Source: Apostichopus japonicus
Taxonomy: Eukaryota; Echinodermata; Holothuroidea; Aspidochirotida; Stichopodidae
DNA length: 64,000 nt
NCBI RefSeq assembly: GCF_037975245.1
Contig: NC_092562.1
Coordinates: 27,262,554-27,326,553, forward strand
Direction: 5' to 3'
Within the stretch, counting starts at the first letter, position 1; every line of letters begins with the position of its first letter. Positions 35,093 to 47,206 of the stretch are shown here, in pieces. A program made the position numbers and the translations under genes. A model generated the notes under the pieces. It was not told where the DNA came from, searched no databases, and saw nothing but the letters and a program-made list of their open reading frames with translations.

Positions 35093-36811
35093 GGATTTTC
35101 GTTTTTCATGATTCGGGACTTCTTGATAGCTATGTTTCTCAGAATTTGTTTCTACTTCAGCTTACAGATTATATAGCAGGTTACTTGAAATTAAAAGAAG
35201 TAATAATAATTAAGAAAGAAACTGTTTTTTTAATCAAAATTCTATTTTTAATTTGTTTCTACATTACAATGTGTTCTTGTGCATTATTTTATACCAAAAA
35301 TAATTTTGAAGCAGTTGCAAGTCATGTCCAGAAAGAAGAAATACTTTTTTTTACATATCAATCACATCATAATACTAAAGGTATTCCAGGCTTGGTAAAA
35401 CCTGTGAGGTATGACCTGTTAGTAATAATGGCCACTTTGTATTGTGAAATATAAATTTCTTTCATTACGATTTACAAAGATGTAGACAAATTATGATTTT
35501 GACATAATTTACACTGTTACGATAACCTTGCACACATATCACACAGTGTAAATTTTAATTTTTTCAAAATTTAAGTGTAAAAAGAAATTTGGCATTTCTA
35601 ATAGTGTTGTGGAACCTTTATGGCTTTAGATTAAAGGTTGATAAAACATGATAATTAGGTTTATATTTTCTTTCATTCTTCTGCTTCTATATTACATTAA
35701 ACTGCTTATTGTATATTTTTTTTTATAGTTTGCTTTTGTTTCATATCTTCTAGCTTTTGCTTCAATTGATATATATTTTATTTCATCATATTGTATTGAG
35801 AAGTTACAGTAAAAAACATGAAGATATATTTTAGATTACCCTTTGCCCATAATGTTAAGATTTACAGATACTCTTACCTGATTTCAAAACATTTCAAGAA
35901 ATAATTTAGCCAATATCACATCACAAAACGGTCAGAGTTTTATTAAAAGCCTGTCATCCAGAGCAGTTCTGAACACAGGGACCCATGACACTTTCTAAAG
36001 ACATATTCAAAACCTTCCAACCTATGACATAAATTTTAGCATCAAGTTTTATTCCTACAGTTTAAAATGTTTCTTCATATTTTCTTCTTCCGTATACTAC
36101 TTTTTTGCTTTTATGCTTCATCTTTCTTATTTTTGTCTTCCAATTGCCATAATAAAATGTTATAAAATTATGATTGAAATAGAAAAGGACAACATTAGAA
36201 ATAACCCAAACTTGATGTTAGCTGAAATTTGTTAGAGAAATGAAAGAGAATGAAATCACTGTACCCTGGCATAGCAATTAAACTACATTTTCGATGAATT
36301 TCATGTAAAAGTCTGATTATATTTTTAATTTCACATGTCTCTAAGTGATATAATGCTAAGTACCTTTTATAGCAATAATAACTGTTACATACATCAGGTT
36401 TTTGGTCACACATACATAGGTTCCAGCATAAGCAAGGCAGACACATGTTCCATAAGCAATCACTATATCCAGTCACATATTATTGCAAGTTTAGATCAGG
36501 TATCTACCATACTATAAGCAATCAATATCTCCAGGCAAATATGATTGCAAGTTTGGGTTAAGTATCAACCATACCATAAACCATCATTTTATTTCTGTCA
36601 CATATGATTTAAAAGCAAAGAAATGCTTTAAACTTTAAAAACTTGCAAACAGTATTGGTATGTACTGTCAAATGTCATGCTTCCTGAATGGACTTGATGG
36701 TTATGTTCATTAAAAATATTTACAATTTCCCAGTTTGTAATATATATACAACTTCTTTTCTGAGTATGGATAAGCAGGTAATTGTAGTATATTGTTTCCA
36801 GAAAGACTATA

Positions 36812-36815
<4 letters not shown>
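35093..36815. other. intergenic space between convergent genes A and B
   Basis: AT-rich with no exon-like segment recognised. A short local duplication occurs near 36455-36570 (ATAAGCAATCA, TGATTGCAAGTTT). Confidence 0.45.
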
Positions 36816-36859
<44 letters not shown>

Positions 36860-36922
36860 TATATACATATATATACATATATATATATATATAATTATAT
36901 ATATATATATATACATATATAT
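36816..36922. repeat. (TA)n/TATATACA microsatellite
   Basis: About 107 bp of TA dinucleotides with scattered TACATA interruptions. Confidence 0.95.
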
Positions 36923-36943
36923 TATGAGACAAAAGCAGAGAAG

Positions 36944-37638
36944 TAAGATATGACTCACAATTGACATATAAGGAGTATAAGTAATGATCAAGAATTGATT
37001 TTTTTGCGTGATTTAAACATATAAGCAGAACTGAGAACCTGTTTTACTTACATAAGTGCCTTTTTAACAACGTATACAGTAGATATATTAATGACATTGC
37101 AAGACTCACAAGAGACGGGGGAGGGTCTTAGACCATGGTCAACAAGTGACAATAATAGCCCAGCGTAATTTAGGGCATAAATCAATTCTTGAAAATATTG
37201 TAGGACTCCCCATTTCCTAACATTTCATTCGTCATAGACATTTTCTTAAATACCCAAAGTGAGTTTTAATTGACTCAAATGTCAAATATGTAACTGAACG
37301 TGTACCAAAAGAAATCAATTGGATCTTTTGTATTAATTCTCACATCGCCGGCCTCAACAAAGACTTGGGACCCCTAAACAACTCCCAGTTCCACAAAAAT
37401 ATATTATCCGTTCTTTCTTCAGTCCTTAATCTGCTTCCTGTATAGGCTAGATTTATTTGGTATTAATTCCATCAGTGCCCCTCATACTTATCTAGCATCA
37501 TACTTTCATTATGTTACATTTGGTACTTTTCATTTCACTGCCAATTATTGCGGAAAAAGGTCCAAGGGGAACCAAATATTACAAAAAAAGATATTTTAAA
37601 GCAGTACTACTTATTTGTCAATTGTGAGTCATATCTTA
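36944..37638. repeat. 23-bp perfect inverted repeat flanking ~650 bp
   Basis: TAAGATATGACTCACAATTG plus ACA at 36944-36966 is repeated exactly in inverted orientation at 37616-37638. The interior has no recognisable frame. It may mark a small inverted-repeat element, but no target duplication was seen. Confidence 0.5.
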
Positions 37639-38446
37639 TTTATATGCTTATGTCTAATAATATTTTCTTTTGGAGTAAACAAGTTTTTTCTTTTTATGAA
37701 TTAAAAATAAAATATATAATAAGAATTAGCATATATGGCAAAATACATATATTTATATATAATAATCTAGAAGTAAACAATCTATTTCAGGAGAAAAATG
37801 CTTTCATTTACATTTCAGGATCAAATATGTTTGTTTAAAAATTCATTTTGAAATAAAAATGCAACTCAAAAAGGTGCTTTACTTTATCAAGGTTTTAATC
37901 TATTCTTGGACAGTTGTTGAAACAGAAGCCAAGCTCTTTTTTATAAAGAACAACATGAAAGAACTGTTTTTAACTGAATTAACAGCTAGTGTTAGTACCA
38001 GAGTAAGAAACATGATTTATTCATGCACTAACTGATATTCGAATACCATATGGAATGCTGACAAACATCAAACACTAGGTACTACCACACTGTAAAAGTC
38101 ATAAAACACCATATTACATTGCAAATCCATTGAGACATTACACTATAACACTCATTAATTTCAAAAGTTGAAGCTACTTGTTTCCAATATATTTTCATGT
38201 AATCAAAAGTTACTATTCTTTAAATGTATTTATCGTGAGTATAAATTTACAATAACTAGTAGAAAGTTTAGCCTTTAGTATTTAATGTTACAATTCCATT
38301 CTGGGTATCAGAAAAGCAAGCTTAAACCAAGAGCCTTTCCCGATGCTCTTTGATTGATAGTTAACCTAACTGGTTACTATATAGACCAATGTATTCCCAG
38401 CTTTGCATGTATCTTTTACTACTTGGTAAAGGTATGTCAGCTCTGC

Positions 38447-38515
38447 TTAGATGTTGCCATATGTTGACTCTGGTGAATCCACCTTCAATAGGAGATGACA
38501 GAGATCGTAATCATC
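38447..38515 (-). CDS. gene B terminal exon
   Basis: 69 nt after a TTCTCAG acceptor. DDYDLCHLLLKVDSPESTYG then NI and stop, aligned end to end with the gene A terminal exon. The last residues Y-G-N-I match Y-A-N-I of gene A. Confidence 0.9.
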   Translation of the reverse strand, partial: DDYDLCHLLLKVDSPESTYGNI

Positions 38516-39429
38516 CTGAGAATAATAAATGAAAACATAACCTCTGAGAGAGAATCACCAAAGTTACTGCACACATGTATCATACAACCTATGAAAAACA
38601 CACCTACCCACAACGGTCATACGATCAATATTTTCAACATCAAAGCCATTTAAGTGGTTCTGGTTACTTAAAAAATCACATTCTGTCGTTTTCATCGATT
38701 GAATACTGACTTATACTTCCCGTGACGAATCCCAACGAAAGAATGGTAAATTATCAATTTTAGCTCTCACTGTCTCATGTTATACCTCAGAAGGGCATGC
38801 AAGAGATATTAAGCAAGATTGCAAAAGAGCATATGCAAACAAAGTGTTATGCCTACTACGACCAAGTTGGTAAAGTCATTAAACGGGTGGGTGGTGTGGC
38901 TACCATCCATCCAGGCCGACTCCTTCCTCTTTAGGATCCACTTCCGTTACATGGCTAGTGTCAGCGAGAAGCTACTCGGCGAACAAGGTGTGGGTTGGTT
39001 CATATAACCAAGGCATAAGTAAAAAGGACAGGAGACCTTAGTAATAATATACGATCTTTTTATGGAATTTATATACAGCTTAACTCACTGAGTTTGAGAA
39101 TCATCTCTCTTGTATGTATGTATGTATTTTTTTTTTATTTGAGTAGGTTGCTCTCCATGCACTCCTGTCTTCAGACCGGCACCAATATTAGGGATAACGT
39201 TCACTTTGGTGTGTGTGTGAGTGCATGTGAAGAGATAACTATGGCTTCTCACTTTCCAAAGAGATGTTCCATAGTGGGGCTGGGTGGGTTAGCATATATG
39301 AGGTAAGTGCGTGGTTACCAAAATCACAAACCAGGTAAGTAGTTTCAGGGAACTTATAACACACAATTACCTCATATAAATATGCATTCATAGTAGCAAT
39401 GTTGGGGAGGTCCTTCCCGAAACACTACT

Positions 39430-40560
39430 GCTCTACCAAAGGAGCCCTCTGCTGAAACTGTTTGGCAAGTAACATGACACAAAGGATGAGGGAGTTTTCC
39501 ATGACGCAGCCTTTATGACTTCTTCCATTGAGATGTAAGACCTGGCGTTGGCCCCAACGTCAGAAGCTGTTGCCAGTTTTTTGTCTGTTGAGTAGGGCTT
39601 AATTAAATTGACAATCCAACTCAACAGAGTCAGTTTGAGGTTGTGGTAAAGGAATATCTTGGTAGGATGAATGGCCTCTGTGGCGTACTGACTGGTTTAA
39701 TTTTCTATAGGTACCACTTTAGTGCCCTGACTGGACAACAAAGTTTGCCTTCTGTCATTGACGAAATAGAGGCTAGTGTTGGGAGGAAGATTTCCTCTGG
39801 GGTAAATGAGGATGACTGGTTTGCCAGGAACTCTGACTCAGGTGGTAGGTGTTATCCACTCGGTTCAAACCCAACAAATCCCGGTTTGGTCGCCAAGACA
39901 TATAGACAGCTTCTTTGCTTTGCTGACCCCGATGTAACAATGAAAGATGTCTAAAATGTGACAAATTCCCATGGTGTAAAGAACTGGTTCAATATATGGT
40001 TTGCAAGTTTTTGAAGTATGTGGTTAATGGACCATGAAGGAGTCAGTTTCTTGGATGGTGGACGACAACTGAATATGCCCTTCAAGACGGGCCAATATTT
40101 TGTTAATGGCCACAGTTGTAGTGTCTCAGTCCTTGTGAGCTGCCGCTATGGCCAATCTCTGCATTTCTTTATTGTGCTAATTTGTTTTCCTTCATGAAAG
40201 AGTTGTGTGAAGAAGCCAGCAAATTCTATTGTAGAAGCTTCCATGTGATGGTGAGAGTTAGCGGCAATAGCCCAGCGTAATAGTTAGTTAGTGGCTGCCC
40301 ACGAGAAGTACTACTTCAATCTCGAGTGGTATATGCTAGTTGTAGTGACCCAGCGGGCATCTGCTGCTAAAGCAGTAATTTCCGGTGGAATTTTATCTGC
40401 TTCCATGTATCTCTGGAAATTTCCCACACTGAGATGTAGACTGTGAAAGCCTCTGTAGTGAAGTCGGCATCTCACCTGGACTTGTAGGGGTCCTTCTCGG
40501 GATGTTTGAATGAAAGATCTATGAGTAGACTCTACAGTAGTGGGAAGCAAGTGTGCTTGT
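39430..40560 (-). pseudogene. DIRS-like tyrosine recombinase, broken
   Basis: Read in shifting frames from high to low coordinates: IPPEITALAADARWVTTTSI (N-terminal helix, near 40350-40400), AKQRSCLYVLATKPGFVGFE (first catalytic Arg region, near 39880), GKLCCPVRALKWYL (near 39700), then SWIVNLIKPYSTDKKLATAS, ARSYISMEEVIKAASWKTPS and FVSCYLPN (near 39450-39620). The Cys-Pro-Val-Arg-Ala-Leu block and the terminal Tyr before the stop fit recombinases of this retroelement order. At least two frameshifts and in-frame stops separate the blocks. Confidence 0.7.
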
Positions 40561-41390
40561 GCAACATGGAGCTATCAGTATCATGTCCCTGTATTTTCGT
40601 GTAGCCTCACTGGGACCTTGTGTAGAAAGCACCACGGAAGGAACGCGCGAGTCAACAGTTCTGTCCAAGGAAATGAGAGTGTATGTGTTGCCCATGGTTC
40701 TAGATGAAGTGTTTAGAGCAGAACAACAGGAGCTTCTCGTTGTCTGAGGTTGCGAATAGATCCAGAGATGGTCACCTGAATTGCCTCTGAATTGCCTGCT
40801 TGATGACAAGTGTGGATGTCTATGTTGTGTTTGTCACACAGTAGAAGGAGGATCCATGTTCTCTGACCTAATAAGAGAGACTTCTCTCCACCTTGGTATT
40901 TGATATAAGCCACTGTCGCTGTGGTATCTGATCAAAGAGACTGTGTGGTTCTATGTAACAGTCTGCCCGAGGCAACGTGTCGCTTGGTCAACCAGGTGAG
41001 GAACCTTTTACCGGATCCTTTGGATTGTACCACTGAAGGTATATCTGTAGTGACTGCATCTGAGGGTTTGCACCTTGATAGGATTCCTTTGTGGTCCGCC
41101 ATCAGGCCAATCAGTTTGAGCCATGATCTCGCCTTTGAATGTTGTTCGGATCGAAAGTCCTTCGTAAGAAGTCACAGGGCGTCTACCTTTCTTCTGTTGG
41201 GAGGACCCAGTCCCTTTTTAGATCTAATAATGCTCCTAGCTACGTGAGGCCTTTGGGTTGGTGTTAGAGATGACTTACTTTCATTTATTAACCAGCCTAT
41301 GACCATTGAGGAAAAAGAAGTCAAGTCTGTGTCTCTCTATGAGTCAGTCCTCTTCCGATCTTGAGACGAATTTTATTGTCTTATTGTTTT
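40560..41390 (-). pseudogene. DIRS-like RT/RNase H region, broken
   Basis: Blocks from high to low coordinates: GWLINESKSSLTPTQRPHVA (RT C-terminal 'IN..KS.L.P.Q', near 41290), WLKLIGLMADHKG (near 41110), SDTTATVAYIKYQGGEKS (near 40900; the RNase H 'SDN.T.VAYIN.QGG' signature), LLCDKHNIDIHTCHQAGNSE (near 40810) and DMILIAPC (near 40590). Stops and frameshifts interrupt it, and the RT catalytic motif is not visible. Confidence 0.7.
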
Positions 41391-41399
41391 ACGTGAGTC

Positions 41400-41513
41400 A
41401 ATTTCCATGTGCTGTATTTTAATGTTATATCCATCTTATTCTGTACAACGAGCATTTAATTACCCGTGGCGGGTTTAATAAAGTGAATCTTATCTTATAT
41501 TATCTCTTACGAT
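41400..41513 (+). mobile_element. LINE-type 3' end fragment
   Basis: ATTCTGTACAACGAGCATTT, CCCGTGGCGGGTTTAATAAA and a CTTATCTTAT tail form an A/T-rich oligomer-tailed 3' terminus typical of short non-LTR insertions in invertebrates. It lies just outside the RT remnant of the DIRS-like element, within its inverted repeats. Confidence 0.45.
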
Positions 41514-42475
41514 AAACAAGTAGTCGGGGTCAATCCTGGGGAGGGATCTCAAAACTGAGTTGCTAAGGACAATCCCAGACAGGGACCTGTAACTCCGAAG
41601 GGGCCTTAAAGACATGTAAGGGTCTTCGCGGGGACATGAATAAACCTTGGGGAATTGAAAATAAATAGCAACACTAACGTATAGTGTTGGTGATAACTCA
41701 GAATTCTAAAACCAGATTTTGTTCTTCTATTTTCTAATTATGTACGAAGTCTGACCTAGAAATCGGTATATTTTCCTCCCAAAGCTTTAAGAAAACATCA
41801 ATCATGCATCTAATCCTTATAGTAACACTTGAATCTGATCCATTAAACATCAAGGAGGGTTAACGAATCGACCATCAGTGTACGATGAATCAATGTGAAT
41901 TGAATCAAATGCAAACAAGCCAATATATAGTATGGGAAATAGCGCTAGTAATTTAACATATCCTAACATGCAATATGTATGGAGATAAAATATAAGGGCC
42001 CGAAATGACGTAAACAATGTTGGCTATAAAAGTCATTAAAAAAACACTTATGCAAGAATGGTACTTAGCTAAAACTGCACAAAAACGATGTAGGATTATG
42101 TTAGCCACATAGAAGGTAAGAATAAAAATTCCCCCGTGTCAAAGACTTATGTTATCAATACAATCAAAATTGGACAAATTTTCACGACTTTCCATACAAA
42201 TGGCCAAGAGAGGATGGAGGAGTTACGGCCTGGATGGCTGGTAGCCACACCCACTGGTTAACGACTTGACCAATATTAGCATAAGAGGATAACGCATATG
42301 CAGATGAGGTAAGTAAGTCCATGTTAAATTTTAAAGTACAGATATTTAGTTCAGAAATTCTATTAAAACCACTTTACTGTGTCATATAACAATTTCATGT
42401 CCTTAAGACTCTGCCCTCATTGACTATGATATATGAAGAGCCTATATACAGATACAACAGCACTGTATAAAATAC

Positions 42476-42611
42476 CTGTGTAGGAATAAAATGTTGGTTA
42501 CTTCCTCTCAGTTGCCTGACTGTACTGAACACATCTACTCTATTCTCTAGTTTCAATCGTTCCATCTCTGATTTGGTTACAAGGAATATGCCAGTTCTTC
42601 CAACACCATCA
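42476..42611 (-). CDS. gene B exon: D2 P-loop
   Basis: 136 nt, TTCTGTAG acceptor and GTATTT donor. Completes HCIDGVGRTG, then IFLVTKSEMERLKLENRVDV. Same length and phase as gene A. Downstream of the premature stop. Confidence 0.9.
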
Positions 42612-45459
42612 CTACAGAAAAGAGAAAAAAATACAAATTTACTTCTTTACATGAGTTTTATGATATTAAATTGCGATTTATTTTGGCAACTAATTTAAGT
42701 GTACTTATCATATGTAATAGATTAGCGAGTGCTTAATGATCTCCCCCTGCCTATAGCAAATGCCGCCTGGGTTCCCTGTTTTTGGCCGACAACATGAGAG
42801 TTTGATTATCTACTTGAGTGCCAGAGTTGGTAATGCTATCAATGGTGAATGCTCCTCTGCAATAATTCATGATTAAACACACAGTGTAATATTTCAGTGG
42901 TTAAGCCAAATTTGCCTTTACACTGGAATGTGGGACCCGTTCACAATTGAGAATGCACCCATACTTTAAGTCTGCAAGGGCGATTACTTCCTTAGTGTGA
43001 ACGTTCGCGTACCCGCACTTCAAGTCCTTATGCATTCTTAAGAATAATCCTCCTTTCATGGTTTCTTCAATCCCTTTTTATTTCTAAATAAGTTAATGTG
43101 AATGGTCGCAAACTTATAGGGACCCGAGGTTTTAGTTATAATATCCGCTATATCCAGTTGCTTTTTGGCGGGTATTTTTGAACGTGCAGTAGACATACGA
43201 TTTTTGAAGAGGCCATAATCGGTAGCTTTATGTTTATTTCGATGATTTTGGAATCAGTTGCTACAACGGTTACTAAAAGGATAACACCATTACGTATTGC
43301 TTAGCCTAAAATGGGGTTACTTTAGCGTACCGAAGACCTTACAATTGGTCTTTATGCCTTCGATGTTGAATTAGCCTCAAATACGATTATCAGCAGTAAA
43401 AACCTGGGTTAACGTCTACTGGTATGTAGTGGTACAGATTAGTTTGAAATTTGAATATATACAGTATACTGTTTATGTGCAATGATTGAACGTTATGGCG
43501 AAGTTGTGTAAGGAGTAGTACGTACCACATTAGTACAACATATTTGGCAACGGCAAACCACAGAGAAATGTAAACAGCTGGTATGAATTTTTCAGGTCTG
43601 CACAGTAAATTAATCTCGCAAGCGGACTTCATACGAAACTCACCCATTCTTAATTGTGAACACGTCATTTTCCTAATTGATAATCCTTCTCGCGTACTTA
43701 ATATCAACAATAGCCCTAAGTCTTGCTTTTTTTCATGTGAACAAGGCTGTAGGGCTGGCTATTAAAGCACTTGTGTTTATAATCATTGGCGGGGGGGGGG
43801 GGGGGGTCAGTTGATGCTATCAAGTAACAAATTATTAATGCTCAAGTGACTTTAAGGAGGACGTTTTTTCTAAGTCAGACTTGACCATCATGTTGCAATT
43901 GAAACAAAATTCAAAAGTAGTAGAAGACCAAAGAGAAACAATACTAATAGACGGCTAGATATATGTAGGAGTGGAAATTTGAGTACCGTAAAATGCCTTG
44001 AACAATTTTGCTATAAAACAAGCAAAATATCAAACTTCTTTTCTCAACTGCAAATTTTGTGTAACAAATTATTTATACCATTCATATTCCTACCAATGAT
44101 TTCATCAGTACTGAAATCAGCAAGTGATGTGTAGAGAACAGCAAATATGCAAGAGATTTCCTTCAGGCTCACGAAAATGAATTCCGCCCACAATCTTTCA
44201 CCTATAGCATGTGCAAGCACTTAAGACAGCCTAACGGTTGAGCACCCTATATTTACTACAGTGTTTCTCCATGGCTCTCGTAAGGAAGTCAATTTGAAAC
44301 CCAATATTGGGTTAGCACTCAAGTTAATTTATTAGGATGAAATTCAACACGAGACAATCAGATTGACAGAGATTTAATTTAAGAGGTTTCTTTCTGCAGT
44401 TTCCTGTATTTCATATTTCAAAATCATCATTGACCTAGTCCTGTTGATTCTATAACAGCTGTGCTGTAGTAATATAGATTCTGCCAAATATAATAAAACC
44501 CTGTGGAACAAGGAAACTGCCAACATTGGCTATGCTGTGCATCCTAGTATTATATGGAGAACAAGGAAGTATAGACCTAGAAGCGTATAAACTTGATACA
44601 CCCAAAACAAGTTTGGAAATGACAAATCCACATGCATACAGGAAATGAGGAAGGTAACTGTATCAGTTCTCCATGGAAGCTCATCCCGTAAAACAAACAT
44701 ACCTTACTATATCATATATCTTTGGCATTCAACATGGTCACCACGAGGTAGTAAATTCTGCACACATGTTGCCATATTGTTATCGGGTAGGCTTATCCGA
44801 TAGGTAAAATCATTGCAGGTTGGGAGCAAACTTTGCGATAACTGTTTGGTATTTGTAATATAAATAGCAAAGTTATTAATCATGGCAAGTAGTACATAAT
44901 ACTTCTAAATAAAGGCTGTCCACAATAAAAGTTCTGGCACTTGCTGAAGCCAAATGCTGCCACACATGAAAACTTTGCCTGCTACATGCCATTTATAAAA
45001 TAGTATGACAAAACGTTGTCATTTCGTGCCACATGTCTATTCAAGAAATGTGTGAGGATGCCTCTTCCAATCACAATTCAAAGTCATAGTGTCAATAAGG
45101 GATTGTAAAGAACAAGATCTCTTAACAAAGTACTTCCTCAGTGTTTTTCACAAGGAAGCCTTATGAGCACAACTACAATCATAAAAATATGATTCTACAA
45201 TAAATTTCTAGACATTATAATTACTTCTTTCCGCTGGCAGACATGATATTTGACCATTCCTTGCAATCCATTATTTTTTCCAATGTTGGATTGTAGTTTT
45301 GCCTAGCATTGACTAATTCCTAGCAACACAATATGATCAACTGTATTAAGATGATCTCTGTTGCTAGGCAGCAGGGTTCAGTGTTACCTTTCAAGATCAC
45401 TGTCAAAGCAAAACATATGATATGTCGAAAGTCTGTGTATTTTTGAATGAAATTATAAA
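42612..45459 (-). other. gene B intron, part without recognised features
   Basis: Contains a run of about 16 G at 43791-43806 and otherwise unique-looking sequence. The open frame at 43390-43710 has no family similarity. Confidence 0.45.
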
Positions 45460-46680
45460 TCAAATACTGTACTGGCCTTTAGTACTTGCAAATTTTCGTC
45501 CAATATCATTGAACTTCCTCTGGCAACTGCAGAGGTGTAGATCCGATATTGATGGATTGTTCACATGAGTCGACGGGAAATAACAGCTATTGATTCCATG
45601 CATGAGAAAGTTGAAAACGCAACCCCCCTCTTTTATTGGGGGAGGTTTCTCCACGCGTTCCCAAATGGCTTCCCTAACTCCTCGTTCAAACCACCTCTCT
45701 TCACGATCTAGAATGACAACGTCTTTGGGATCAATTTGGTGCCCAGTTGTTTGGGCGTGTGTGTACACCGCTGAATCCGGTTGATTATCGCTTGAACTTG
45801 GGCGGCGATGCTGGTCAACACGGGCTTTTATAGACTGTTTCGTTTCACCAACATATGATTCAGGACAGTCTTGTTGTGCACACTTAATCCCATAAACTAG
45901 ATTAGATTGTTCGTCTCTGGGGGTCTTGTCCTTAACGTGGACAAGTTTGCTGCGTAGTTTGTTGGTCGGCTTGAATGCGGTGTTTATGCCAAAGAGCTTG
46001 TACACGTTCTTTACTCTCTCAGAGACAACCAAACAATAGGGCATGGTTATCAACGTTTTGGTTGTTGATTCAGAATCAGGGTGGGCGTTGTTAGAGCACT
46101 GGTTTGTATCTGGCTTTTGCTTTTTAGCCTATTCAAATGCCCAGTTTGGATAACCGCACCTCTTTAGCGTTCCTTCAATGTGATCTTTCTCCGATGGAAT
46201 GTCACTTTGATCACTGATGATTGTATCGGCACGGTAGTGGAGGGTGCGGATGACGCCAAGTTTATGGATGAGCGGGTGGTGCGACCCAAATTGCAGGTAG
46301 TGATCTGTGTGGGTCGGCTTGCGATACACCACCGTGTTAAGTTTGCGTTTAGGATTTATCTGAACAAGGCAATCCAGGAAAGCGAGGTTGTTGTTATGAC
46401 ACTCTTCTTGCGTGAATTTGATGTTGGTGTTAATACTGTTGATGTGCGTGAAAAAGTTATCTTGTTCGTCCTTACTGGTGATAACAAAGGTGTCATCGAC
46501 GAAACGAAGCCACAACTTCGGGGGTACACGTGGATAAGTGTTTAGAGCATGCTGTTCAAACCATTCCATAACAAGATTGGCAATAATTGAAGAAATGGGA
46601 TTCCACATGGAACAGCCATATAATTGTCTGTAAAACAGCTCATTGTTGGAAAAATAAGTGGTTTCCAGACAGTATTTGAT
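45460..46680 (-). pseudogene. 5'-truncated Penelope-like retroelement, RT plus GIY-YIG endonuclease
   Basis: One continuous minus-strand frame, broken only by a TAG at 46129-46131. RT part: FYRQLYGCSMWNPISSIIAN, the catalytic LRFVDDTFVI and FLDCLVQINPKRKLNTVVYR. After a linker comes a GIY-YIG nuclease: LVYGIKCAQQDCPESYVGET, KQSIKARVDQH and EERWFERGVREAIWERV. This RT-GIY-YIG fusion defines Penelope-like elements. Upstream of 46680 the frame meets a stop and a likely frameshift, so the N-terminal half is lost. It sits in a gene B intron in sense orientation. Apart from the TAG the retained part is well preserved, suggesting a fairly young insertion. Confidence 0.9.
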
Positions 46681-47069
46681 TTATAATTTCATTCACTATA
46701 CTACAACTGGATGAATCATAACATACATCAACATCTGTGTATTTTTGTTATAATCCTCTAATGATGTAGAAAGAATATATTACTTTACCTAGGCTGCCAT
46801 GTTTGGCTTCTAAACTGTTTCAATCCATCATTCATGACAATAGTTGAAAGCAATATTTCCCCAAATTTTAGGATTGTGGAAGTTTTATTAAAAAACATGC
46901 GAAAGGCAGCCTTAAGCAATTGATCCCTAAACTAGCATGGGCATATGAAATTCCAAATCTGTAAAACTTTACTCAGAGCAATGTTATGCGTTGTAAATTT
47001 CCAGTCTTTTTACATATCTAGAATACTATGTGTCACTATATAATCCCTCTAATATTATGTAATACTAAC

Positions 47070-47206
47070 ATGCAGTGACCAACTGGAAGTCCTTTTGCTG
47101 CAATGCCATCTAGTAATGTATCCATTTCATGAATGAGTCTTGTGATATCAAAAAGGTTCTCCTAATCCCAAGACTTCAAGTGCATGCGATGGACTTTCAT
47201 GACTCT
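47070..47206 (-). pseudogene. gene B exon: D2 with in-frame stop
   Basis: 137 nt, TTTCAG acceptor and GTTAGT donor. RVMKVHRMHLKSWD, then TAG (47162-47164), then ENLFDITRLIHEMDTLLDGI and GLPVGHC. The alignment with gene A ([18 protein letters not shown]) fixes the frame. The stop is two codons after the conserved Trp. Confidence 0.85.

Larger units (their letters stand above)
38829..42301 (-). mobile_element. decayed DIRS-like (tyrosine-recombinase) retrotransposon
   Basis: Inverted repeats of about 100 bp (38829-38935 and 42206-42301) share GCATATGC, AAGTC(A/G)TTAA, GTGTGGCTACC, CATCCAGGC and CTCC.TCCTCT. Between them, on the minus strand, lie fragments of an RT/RNase H domain followed by a tyrosine recombinase. 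That is the order of DIRS-type elements, which integrate by recombinase and end in inverted repeats. Several frameshifts and stops mean no intact protein remains. The element occupies most of the last intron of gene B and lies in its sense orientation. Confidence 0.7.

Noticed and set aside
39643-39954. Plus-strand frame of 103 aa
   Set aside because: It is the antisense of the DIRS-like recombinase fragments, which explain the open frame.
46180-46545. Plus-strand frame of 121 aa
   Set aside because: Antisense of the Penelope-like reverse transcriptase.
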